Source of the DNA: Paenibacillus sp. N3.4
GTDB taxonomy: Bacteria > Bacillota > Bacilli > Paenibacillales > NBRC-103111
Reading direction: 5' to 3'
Assembly (NCBI RefSeq): GCF_008017805.1
Contig: NZ_VRTT01000005.1
Span: 62,001-126,000 of the forward strand
Length of the DNA stretch: 64,000 bases
Shown here in pieces: positions 8,439 to 15,490 of the stretch. Within the stretch, counting starts at the first letter, position 1. Every line of letters begins with the position of its first letter. The position numbers and the translations under genes were made by a program. The notes beneath the pieces were generated by a model. It was not told the DNA's origin and made no database searches. It was given only the letters and a program-made list of their open reading frames with translations.

Positions 8439-8942
8439 TCACCTCGCGTAAGGGGAATAAGTTTGTATATTTTCAAAATAGTGAGGCTTTATTCGATTGA
8501 AGACACTCTCGGTTTGAGCTTCGGTAATTACGCTTTGGATCGCTTCTCCCCATTCAGCTTCCCCAGCCTTGGGTGTTGCGACACTGTTGGAGCGAAGAAG
8601 CGGGATAAATTGATGCTCGGCTGTGTATGTACCGATATCAACGAGGAAATTGCGGTCTGCACCCAACTGATACAGGAATGCCTGCGCAGCATCCTGCTGT
8701 GTGGTCACATCCCAATAACCGTGAGCATTGCTCCCATTAAAATAAATATCCGTCACGTCGTAAATGCGTATGACTTTAGGAAGCGCACCATAGTCGCATG
8801 CGAAGTGCTGGGAGAGAAGCCATCTCCTTCTATTGCTGATTTCCCAATAAACATAGAGCGAATGAGCATCCAGCACCATAAGATGGAGTAAGTCCTTGTT
8901 GTATCGATCGGGAACTTCGAATCCCGCGACAGGCAAAGCCAT
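8439..8942 (-). CDS. DUF4912 domain protein, copy B
   Basis: A 167-residue protein, first gene of the unit running down to 2761. The start is taken as the ATG at 8942, 9 bases after AGAGGA; a TTG one codon earlier is possible. It shares with copy A the segments LYVYWEIS, IRIYDVTD, and FIPLLRSNSV near residue 120. No signal peptide or membrane segment. The TGA lies within the ribosome site region of the GH57/GT4 gene. Function is not established; repeated pairing with the fusion enzyme suggests a shared complex or carbohydrate-binding role (inference). Confidence 0.8.
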   Translation of the reverse strand: MALPVAGFEVPDRYNKDLLHLMVLDAHSLYVYWEISNRRRWLLSQHFACDYGALPKVIRIYDVTDIYFNGSNAHGYWDVTTQQDAAQAFLYQLGADRNFLVDIGTYTAEHQFIPLLRSNSVATPKAGEAEWGEAIQSVITEAQTESVFNRIKPHYFENIQTYSPYAR

Positions 8943-9111
8943 CAAAGTGATTCCTCTTTTCTTTCTAACATTTGACTGTTTAAGGATGCGCCTAAACCAA
9001 GAAAAATATGCGTAGATTGCTAAAAACTAGCGTTCGTCTAAAAGAGGAATTTCGCTCATTTATGGCGAATATATTGAATTAATCCGGGTATACGAATAGG
9101 GAGGGATATCC

Positions 9112-9534
9112 ATGAGTTTTTGTTGTGGAGCCAGTATGATTGGAACAAAAGGAACCTTGAAGCACATTCGTACACAAATTCACAATGTGCCCATACTATT
9201 TTGCCCGGTATGTCACCGTATAGAGGTTCATTATCTTGTAGAGAACGAGTACGAGATATTAGCGGAATATGCACATGGAGACGGGGCAGCCGAGGTTGAT
9301 TTTCAGGAATATGTTGATGGCAAGGACCATCTCTTGCATGACAATTGTGTGAATCATGAAGGCGAAGAACCTTTAGATATAGTTCGCAGCCAAATCGATA
9401 TGGCGCTCGATCTGCTGGGTGTCGCTAAATCCATTCAGGATACGGAATGGGAAGAGCAGCTGATGAAACGCTTAAAAATGCTTAGCGTACGCAGAGATAA
9501 GCTGAAAAATAAAAAAACCTCTAAACGAATCTAG
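9112..9534 (+). CDS. Hypothetical protein with CxxC pair
   Basis: A 140-residue soluble protein with GGGAGGGAT before the ATG. The N-terminal half has CC at residues 4-5 and a CPVCHR knuckle near residue 37, which could bind zinc, resembling YgiT-type zinc-finger antitoxin proteins only loosely. The C terminus is highly charged and helical (RLKMLSVRRDKLKNKKTSKR), possibly nucleic-acid or protein binding. It stands alone, divergent from the glycan cluster and convergent with the response regulator. I do not recognise the family with confidence. Confidence 0.6.
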   Translation: MSFCCGASMIGTKGTLKHIRTQIHNVPILFCPVCHRIEVHYLVENEYEILAEYAHGDGAAEVDFQEYVDGKDHLLHDNCVNHEGEEPLDIVRSQIDMALDLLGVAKSIQDTEWEEQLMKRLKMLSVRRDKLKNKKTSKRI

Positions 9535-9552
9535 AGGATTGGTCCCATAGCG

Positions 9553-9588
9553 TAGCCATTTACCTTCCTGCAGAAGGGTAGATGGCTA
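9553..9588. terminator. Bidirectional terminator hairpin
   Basis: TAGCCATTTACCTTC pairs with GAAGGGTAGATGGCTA with small mismatches, between the convergent genes ending at 9534 and 9593. The T-run is poor on the plus strand. A smaller CCTCTA...TAGAGG stem precedes it at about 9520-9536, overlapping the stop of the plus-strand gene. Confidence 0.5.
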
Positions 9589-9592
9589 TTTG

Positions 9593-10378
9593 CTATTTAT
9601 GCTCCGAATGGAGTTCTTGCAGCAGCTTGGCAAACTCTTTCTGCAAATTTCTGCTCAAAGGGATTTTCACTGGCGTATGTTTCAAATGAATCAGAAATCT
9701 TCGCGAAGTGGGAAATCCGCTTTCTTTCTCATACGAAACGACATACCGCATATTAATCAGAAAACCCTTGAAGGGATTGTACATAAGGGGTGAGCTTTGG
9801 GCCAGGATGTCAGATAAATTTGAGCTGGATTCCATATGCGCTCCATTTGCCAGATGGATTCTTGTTAAACGCTTGTCTTCCTTTTCGATGAAAAGAATGG
9901 AATCCTCCGAAATCGGCAGCTGAGACTTTTGATTTTTGACAGTTATCCAAGTTGTTGCCATAGGCTTTGGTGCTTGAACGGCTTGGCTCCGCTCTAATTG
10001 GATTTCTGCGACCGCTTTCCTAATCGCAGCTTGAAACTTGGGCAGCATGACAGGTTTAGACAGAAAATAAAGGGAACCTAAATCATGAAAGCTTGTTAAC
10101 ACATGGTCAATATTTGTCGTACCGCTTACCATAATAACTTTCTGATGGTAGCCGTCCTTTCTTAAAGACTGGACCATGGATATGCCATCTAAGTTCCCTT
10201 CTAAACCAATATCCACAAGCAATATGTCAGGCTGCAGCTGATCGTAGGATTGAATGAAATGTTCGCCATCGGAAGCAATCGAAATGACTTTCAGCCCGCA
10301 TTGTTGACAGTAACTTTCCAGCAATTTACCGGCCCAATAGTTATCTTCCACGATGGCAACCGTGAAAAGGTGACTCAT
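9593..10378 (-). CDS. Response regulator, receiver + LytTR DNA-binding
   Basis: A 261-residue protein. Residues 1-120 are a CheY-like receiver with acidic pair E11-D12, phosphoacceptor D56 (LLVDIG), S85 (MVSGT) and K108 (FLSKP). Residues about 150-255 resemble a LytTR domain (ILFIEKEDKRLTRI, GFLINMRYVVSY, IPLSRN). It is a cytoplasmic transcription regulator. No histidine kinase is adjacent; upstream, on the other strand, lies a multi-pass membrane protein without kinase motifs, so the cognate kinase must be elsewhere. The ATG is preceded by a GAGCGAGGAAGT ribosome site. Confidence 0.85.
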   Translation of the reverse strand: MSHLFTVAIVEDNYWAGKLLESYCQQCGLKVISIASDGEHFIQSYDQLQPDILLVDIGLEGNLDGISMVQSLRKDGYHQKVIMVSGTTNIDHVLTSFHDLGSLYFLSKPVMLPKFQAAIRKAVAEIQLERSQAVQAPKPMATTWITVKNQKSQLPISEDSILFIEKEDKRLTRIHLANGAHMESSSNLSDILAQSSPLMYNPFKGFLINMRYVVSYEKESGFPTSRRFLIHLKHTPVKIPLSRNLQKEFAKLLQELHSEHK

Positions 10379-10460
10379 ACTTCCTCGCTCCTATCATTTC
10401 GCGCATGATCCCTCTTACAAGGTGACAACTTAGGTTCAGTAACAGCCAACTTAGTCCATG

Positions 10461-10492
10461 TTGAAGAAAAAAAAGCTGCTCTCATGTATAAT
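10461..10492 (+). promoter_or_regulatory. SigA-type promoter candidate
   Basis: A consensus TATAAT at 10487-10492 is preceded by TTGAAG at 10461-10466, but the 20-base spacer is longer than ideal. It lies about 65 bases upstream of the membrane protein start. Confidence 0.3.
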
Positions 10493-10554
10493 TAAAGTAT
10501 GGACTCAATCACGCATGCTACGTCTTTGCTGACTTAGAAATGAGGGAAATGTAA

Positions 10555-11184
10555 TTGTTTACATGGGTGAAATTTATCCTTACGTTTATCGATTTCGCAG
10601 CTATGATACTATTAGCACTGACCTTGTTCAGACTAAAATGGAAGCCTTACTTGAAACAAGTATGGATCGCTGCACTGGCAGGTACACTTCTTACTTTATT
10701 CGATAATTGGCCCATTATATATATTTGCATCATGTGCATCTTATTGGTTACAGTCTGGAAATTCAGCATTGTTCCCGCGATTCTGATTGCTTTATCGGGT
10801 TACATTTGCTCGGTCATCGCATCAACGGGCGTACTTATTTTTTGTGATATGACACAACTTATTGCCTACGCAGGAATGGAAGAGAGTCCACTCACGCTTA
10901 ATCTCATGCTGCTCTTCACCCTCTTGGCCAAAAGTGGAGTTCTCTTGGTTTTGATTAAACGAAGGCTCGGATTTACTTTCTTGACGAATTACACAACCCT
11001 TCCTCTTTCGAAGGCAAATATAGGTTTATATCTTTTCATTATCGTGGTCTTTCTTGGGATTGTTTTCCGTCAGGCTTATGCAGATAACGTGATCAGCGCG
11101 CTCATGCCGTTCCAAATGTTAAGCATGGCAACTGTTCTTTTCCTATATGTGATGTTAAGTAAGGAACTTGGCTTTCAAAGATGA
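10555..11184 (+). CDS. Multi-pass membrane protein of unknown function
   Basis: A 209-residue, very hydrophobic protein with about six predicted membrane segments (near residues 5-25, 35-55, 60-85, 88-105, 113-135, 155-178 and 185-203; the exact number is uncertain). The start is TTG at 10555 after GAGGGAAATG. The topology resembles the membrane part of sensor kinases of the AgrC/LytS kind without the kinase half, and the divergent neighbour encodes a LytTR regulator, so a signalling role is possible but unproven. Its last 30 bases overlap, in convergent orientation, the end of the XRE regulator gene. Confidence 0.6.
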   Translation: MFTWVKFILTFIDFAAMILLALTLFRLKWKPYLKQVWIAALAGTLLTLFDNWPIIYICIMCILLVTVWKFSIVPAILIALSGYICSVIASTGVLIFCDMTQLIAYAGMEESPLTLNLMLLFTLLAKSGVLLVLIKRRLGFTFLTNYTTLPLSKANIGLYLFIIVVFLGIVFRQAYADNVISALMPFQMLSMATVLFLYVMLSKELGFQR

Positions 11185-11796
11185 CAAAGGCGCACTGGAA
11201 TCATTTTCAATTGCAAGACCATTATTTCGAGCTTCATATTCAAGAAGTGTTTGGTGATATTTTTTTTGCGGTAATGCAGCAAGTGTGACGCAAGGTTCTT
11301 CTTCATAGAGATGAAAGTAAAGTTTGCCTTCTGCGGGGGCATACTTTTTTATTTTGTTCAAATTAACGAATAAATGAGTATCCAGTTTGATAAAATCATG
11401 ATCCATTAGCTGTTCTATAAAACTTGTGAAGGCTACAAGGGATTCCACATTTTCTTCTGTTGTACCTTCCTGTGTATAATAAGTAATGTGTTTAATGCCA
11501 AATTCAACGTACCATACAAGATCCAAGCGGATTTGCAGGGATGCTTGCGAAGCGGATGCTTCCTCCAAATAGCCTGCCTTCATTAACAAATCCGTATATG
11601 GGTATTGATAGGCATGCGATAGCTTTCTCAAGGTGTCAGGGGATGGTTTGATGGCCTCATTCGTGGTACGATTACGTCCAAGTTCCAAGTCCCTAATATA
11701 AGCATGAGACAAGCCGCTTTTACTTGCTACTTTGCGCAAGGACATTTTACCGCGCAGTGTTTCGAGAAACTGTCCAAAGTTATTGCCTAATTCCAA
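11155..11796 (-). CDS. XRE-family helix-turn-helix regulator with large C-terminal domain
   Basis: The best start is the TTG at 11796, 6 bases after GGAGGTG; the upstream in-frame ATG (11817) has no ribosome site. The 213-residue product has an XRE/Cro-type HTH in residues about 8-65 (LRGKMSLRKVASKSGLSHAYIRDLE in outline). The C-terminal half (about 95-205) contains FIKLDTHLFVNLNKIKKY, reminiscent of a LytTR DNA-binding core, but this is tentative. It is a cytoplasmic transcription regulator of unknown target. Its 3' end overlaps the convergent membrane-protein gene by 30 bases. Confidence 0.7.
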   Translation of the reverse strand: MELGNNFGQFLETLRGKMSLRKVASKSGLSHAYIRDLELGRNRTTNEAIKPSPDTLRKLSHAYQYPYTDLLMKAGYLEEASASQASLQIRLDLVWYVEFGIKHITYYTQEGTTEENVESLVAFTSFIEQLMDHDFIKLDTHLFVNLNKIKKYAPAEGKLYFHLYEEEPCVTLAALPQKKYHQTLLEYEARNNGLAIENDSSAPLSSLKAKFLT

Positions 11797-11939
11797 ATGA
11801 AACACCTCCCATGCCATAATTGTAGCGGATTCGTCGTTAAAATAAAACCTTGCTTAAAGGTTTTATTTGCCATTTGGTGATGATTTGGCCATGTATGTTA
11901 TAATAAATGTACTTTTTATTTGTTCTGTCATATCTTCAT

Positions 11940-11969
11940 ACCCCCCGAATTGTTATAGATAGGGACGAA
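11940..11969 (+). promoter_or_regulatory. SigI-type promoter of sigI
   Basis: ACCCCC at 11940-11945 and CGAA at 11966-11969 match the -35 and -10 elements described for Bacillus subtilis SigI promoters, with 20 bases between them as I count. The site is 25 bases upstream of the sigI start, implying autoregulation. Confidence 0.55.
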
Positions 11970-11993
11970 ACTACTATATTGTGAGGTGGAACG

Positions 11994-12776
11994 GTGCTAC
12001 TGGTACTATTTAAAAAATTCCTCGGGAAGAAAGAATCCAGTGGAAAAAGTGATGCCCACGCCTCTCCGTTAGAGGTAACCATACATCAAATACAAGCAGG
12101 AGACCTACGACTTCGGAATCAGTTCATTACTGATTATCAGCCCTATGTGGCAAAGGTTACAAGTAGATTCTGTAAACGATACATCGATCCCGCGAGGGAT
12201 GACGAGTTTAGTATTGCTTTAGGTGCTTTTAACGAAGCCATTAATCAGTATTCTTCGGTGATGGGGAGATCTTTCCTGGGATTCGCCGAAACGGTCATGC
12301 GAAGAAGACTTATTGATTTTTTACGCAAAGAGCAGCGTTTCAAAGGGCAGATACCCTACAGTTCATTCGATCAGGAGGATGAAGAAGATAATTTAATTAA
12401 TCCGATTGAAGTTCATCAAGCGATTGAAGCCTATGAGAAGCAGAAGGGGATCGAGGAACGGCGGAGTGAGATCATTGATTTTAGTCGATGTTTAAGCGAT
12501 TTTGATATCAATTTTGCCGTACTTGCAGAAATATCACCTAAACATGACGATTCCAGACAAATGTTGTTCGGCATCGGTCATACGCTATCTCAGGATGCAG
12601 AACTTATGCGCACTCTTCTGACGAAGCGGCAGTTGCCCATTAAAGAGCTGCTTGAGCAGGTGCAGGTTTCCAGAAAAACGTTGGAGCGAAACCGCAAGTA
12701 CTTAATAGCCATTGCCCTTATCTATAACGGTCCCTACCCTTATTTACGGGATTACTTACATATGCGAGATGAGTAG
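11994..12776 (+). CDS. sigI: RNA polymerase sigma factor SigI
   Basis: A 260-residue protein starting at GTG 11994 after GTGAGGTGG. It matches the SigI family of alternative sigma factors: a region-2-like segment with RNQFITDYQPYVAKVTSRFC and FLGFAETVMRRRLIDFLRKEQR, and a C-terminal helix-turn-helix with LLEQVQVSRKTLERNRKYL. SigI controls heat, envelope or polysaccharide-related genes in relatives. It is followed after 24 bases by its membrane anti-sigma factor, the usual operon order. A likely SigI-dependent promoter lies just upstream. Confidence 0.93.
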   Translation: MLLVLFKKFLGKKESSGKSDAHASPLEVTIHQIQAGDLRLRNQFITDYQPYVAKVTSRFCKRYIDPARDDEFSIALGAFNEAINQYSSVMGRSFLGFAETVMRRRLIDFLRKEQRFKGQIPYSSFDQEDEEDNLINPIEVHQAIEAYEKQKGIEERRSEIIDFSRCLSDFDINFAVLAEISPKHDDSRQMLFGIGHTLSQDAELMRTLLTKRQLPIKELLEQVQVSRKTLERNRKYLIAIALIYNGPYPYLRDYLHMRDE

Positions 12777-12800
12777 GCAGAGGAGAAAGGAGAAGCAGCC

Positions 12801-14180
12801 ATGAATAAGGGAATCGTGATGGAATTAAGCGAGAACTCCATTATTGTCATGAATCCAGACGGCCGATTTGATAAGCTTCCAAGGGGAACGAGGAACTGTG
12901 AAGTAGGCGAAGAAATTCTGTTCGTACCTTCCAAGCGTGTGCGAGTTCCGCAAATGGCTATTGCATCGGGACTCGTAGCCGTCATCGTATTGTGTTTTGC
13001 CTTGGTTTCATCTTTGATAGGTGGTGTTCCAAGCGGTCAAGTTGTTGCCTACGTGACGATAGATATTAATCCAAGTATAGAAATGGGTATTGATAGTAAG
13101 GAAGTTGTTCAGGATTTGCGAGGGTTAAATACCGACGGGGCTGACTTGATCCAAGCGTTGGTGTTCAAAGGCAAGAGTTTGGCGGATGTCACGTCCCAAA
13201 TACTCGATAAAGCGGAACAAGGAGCGCTAGCTAGGGGGGAAGGCGATATTATTATCAGCTCCACTATCGTTGAACCCAGCACCGCGTTAAATGATGAAAC
13301 CATTGCATCCAAACTTAAAGAGCAGGTCAATAAGCATATTGAGCAAACACATCCTGATCAAGTGAAAAATTATGCAGTGACAGCATTTGCGGCACCTGAA
13401 GAAGTAAGGCAAGAAGCCAAAGCAAGCGGCGTTTCTGCAGGGAAATACGCGGTATATCTCAATGCGGTAGATAATGGTGCGAAAGTGTCATTAGATGATA
13501 TTAAGACTGTTTCAATCCATCAGCTTGCCAAAGACAATGGCGGGATTGAAAATCTGGTTAAACCGAACAAACCGATTGATAAAGCGTCTCTGAAAAAGCT
13601 GATCGATGAAGAAAAATCCGGTAAGCTTAGTGAAAAGATACAGCAAATTCAAGATGAGAAGTCGGATAAAGAGAAAAACGATAAAAATGTTAAAAACAGT
13701 AACAATGACAAGAATAACAAGAATGATAAAAATAATAAAAGCGATAAGAACAACAGCAATAACAGCAATAACAGCAATAACAGTAATAACAGTAATAACA
13801 GTAATAACAGTAATAACAGTAATAACAGTAATAACAGTAATAACAGCAAGAACGATAAAAACGGTAAGAATGATACGAATACAAAGGCAAGTGAGAAACC
13901 AACGGCTACGTTAGGGTCGAAGAATGACAAGAATGACAATAAGAATGATGGCAATGGTAAGAATGATGGAAAAGGCGATGACGAGAAAGATCCAACGAAA
14001 AAGCCATCACCTACTCCAAAGCCTACTATTAAACCGACGAGTACAAGCAAACCCACAGCAAAGCCAACTGCAAAGGCAAGCCCCACACCCAAAACGGATA
14101 ATGAGAAAAGCTCAGATCCACATGGGGATTCCAACAATCGAAATAAAGACGGAAATAAGCGCAACTCTAACGATGATTAG
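12801..14180 (+). CDS. rsgI: Anti-sigma factor RsgI with low-complexity tail
   Basis: A 459-residue membrane protein downstream of sigI, with AAAGGAG before its ATG. Residues 1-48 form the cytoplasmic RsgI N-terminal domain that binds SigI (GIVMELSENSIIVMNPDG). One membrane segment spans about 51-74. The extracellular part begins with AYVTIDINPSIE (83-94), the conserved segment in which related RsgI proteins self-cleave between Asn and Pro (here N90-P91) before regulated intramembrane proteolysis. From about 275 on the chain is disordered and Lys/Asn/Asp-rich, including a Asn-Asn-Ser repeat from 9-base DNA units and a Pro/Thr/Lys-rich stretch. No carbohydrate-binding domain is seen, as in B. 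subtilis and unlike clostridial RsgI proteins. Confidence 0.92.
   Translation: MNKGIVMELSENSIIVMNPDGRFDKLPRGTRNCEVGEEILFVPSKRVRVPQMAIASGLVAVIVLCFALVSSLIGGVPSGQVVAYVTIDINPSIEMGIDSKEVVQDLRGLNTDGADLIQALVFKGKSLADVTSQILDKAEQGALARGEGDIIISSTIVEPSTALNDETIASKLKEQVNKHIEQTHPDQVKNYAVTAFAAPEEVRQEAKASGVSAGKYAVYLNAVDNGAKVSLDDIKTVSIHQLAKDNGGIENLVKPNKPIDKASLKKLIDEEKSGKLSEKIQQIQDEKSDKEKNDKNVKNSNNDKNNKNDKNNKSDKNNSNNSNNSNNSNNSNNSNNSNNSNNSNNSNNSKNDKNGKNDTNTKASEKPTATLGSKNDKNDNKNDGNGKNDGKGDDEKDPTKKPSPTPKPTIKPTSTSKPTAKPTAKASPTPKTDNEKSSDPHGDSNNRNKDGNKRNSNDD
13752..13850 (+). repeat. 9-bp tandem repeat inside rsgI
   Basis: Eleven units of AACAGYAAT: three with C, seven identical units with T, and a last variant AACAGCAAG. 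They encode Asn-Ser-Asn repeats. The identity of the central seven units suggests recent slippage expansion or contraction. Confidence 0.9.
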
Positions 14181-14204
14181 AAATGAATCGGCAAATGCAA
14201 AGTC

Positions 14205-14264
14205 AAAACAAACACCGCGAAAGCTCGTTTTTTAACGAGAGGAGCTTTTGGGGTGTTTGTTTTT
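14205..14264 (+). terminator. Terminator after sigI-rsgI
   Basis: AAAACAAACACC pairs with GGTGTTTGTTTT around an inner AAAGCTC...GAGCTTTT stem-loop, followed by TTTT. It lies 25 bases after the rsgI stop. Confidence 0.8.
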
Positions 14265-14444
14265 ATGCTATTCCAGAGAGCTCATAGCAGATAAAAGTTT
14301 AAAAGCGATCTTCGCACGATAGGCCCTCCTTCACGCGGATTGCACTTGCCATGGATGAATGCATGGCACGTACTGCTGAGTTGTATTACAATGATTGTAT
14401 ATGCAATTATCAAATTAGTTGGTTTTGGAAGGGAGATTTCGGTA

Positions 14445-15458
14445 TTGCGTTATTCAACTTTTGGCAAATCCGGCTATAAAGTATCTTCACTTGGATTTGG
14501 TGCCATGAATCTTCCGGGTGTACCTTTAGAGCAAGCGAGAGAAGCATTAAATTATGCCTTGGATCACGGCATTAACTATATGGACACGGCAGCCGCTTAT
14601 CGGAACAGTGAGGAAATTATAGGTGAGTGCATATCTCATCGCAGAAGCGAGTATTTCTTGGCTACCAAGACGGGAGCGCGGGATTATGAAACGGCGAAAG
14701 CCGAGATTGAGCGCAGTCTGGTGCGGATGAAAACGGATCATGTGGATTTGTTGCAAATTCACTATGTCAATTATGTAAGTGAGTATAAAAAAGCGATGGA
14801 TGCAGGCGGGGCTTATGAAGCAGCGCTTGAGGCTCAGCGTGAGGGGAAAGTCAGATTTATTGGTATCTCCGGACATCGTCCGGATTTGTTGGCGAAATGG
14901 ATTACGAAGGGGCAATTCTCTCAAATTTTGTTCCATTTGAATTTAGCGCAGCCTTTTGCTTTGGAAGAATTGATTCCAAAAGCGACGGAGATGGGTTTGA
15001 TGAAGGTGGCCATGAAGCCGCTGTCCGGTGGGTTTATTCAGCCAGTGGACAGAGCGATTCGTTATCCTTACAGCCAAGATGTGCATGTCACCATTTCCGG
15101 GATGGTCAGTGTGAAGGAAGTGCAGGAGAATCTGGCTGCACAAGAACTTGAGGTAGGCGCAGAAGAGCGTCATGAGCTTGAACAGTTAGCTGTTGAACTG
15201 GGGCAGCACGATTGCAGACGTTGCAACTACTGTTCATGTCCATTGGAAATTTCGATTCCCGATGTGATGATTGCCAGTAAATTCCGGGAGAAGTTCGGGT
15301 TGCTGCCAAAGGGCGACGGATTTTTCCAAAAACAAAAGGATAGAATAATAGGGTGTGCCGATTATGAGCCTTGCATAGAAAAACCACTATGCGAAGAGAA
15401 ATGTCCCTATCATCTTCCTATGCAGTCGGTTGTGCAGAAGGCGGCATCTTTTTACTAA
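14445..15458 (+). CDS. Aldo/keto reductase with C-terminal Fe-S cysteines
   Basis: The start is placed at TTG 14445 because AAGGGAG lies 9 bases before it; the longer frame back to 14340 has no ribosome site and a hydrophobic non-family extension. The 337-residue product is an NADP-type aldo/keto reductase: YMDTAAAYRNSE carries the catalytic Asp and Tyr, ATKTGAR the Lys and LQIHYVN the His. The C-terminal 80 residues contain CRRCNYCSCP and later cysteines (CADYEPC, CEEKCPYHLP), as in the subgroup with a ferredoxin-like tail. It is followed 32 bases later by pepA. Substrate unknown. Confidence 0.85.
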   Translation: MRYSTFGKSGYKVSSLGFGAMNLPGVPLEQAREALNYALDHGINYMDTAAAYRNSEEIIGECISHRRSEYFLATKTGARDYETAKAEIERSLVRMKTDHVDLLQIHYVNYVSEYKKAMDAGGAYEAALEAQREGKVRFIGISGHRPDLLAKWITKGQFSQILFHLNLAQPFALEELIPKATEMGLMKVAMKPLSGGFIQPVDRAIRYPYSQDVHVTISGMVSVKEVQENLAAQELEVGAEERHELEQLAVELGQHDCRRCNYCSCPLEISIPDVMIASKFREKFGLLPKGDGFFQKQKDRIIGCADYEPCIEKPLCEEKCPYHLPMQSVVQKAASFY

Positions 15459-15490
15459 TTCGTGCTTTAGAAGAGCAAGGAGAATAACAT

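Noticed and set aside
13752..13850. Tandem repeat considered as a CRISPR-like array
   Set aside because: Units are 9 bases, contiguous, without spacers, and lie inside a coding frame.
13606..14164. Low-complexity frames (Thr/Ile-rich on plus, Leu-rich on minus) across rsgI
   Set aside because: They come from translating the 9-bp repeat in wrong frames; the RsgI frame has a start, ribosome site and family match.
14340..14444. N-terminal extension of the aldo/keto reductase
   Set aside because: It has no ribosome site and no family similarity; a TTG with AAGGGAG at proper distance starts the conserved protein.
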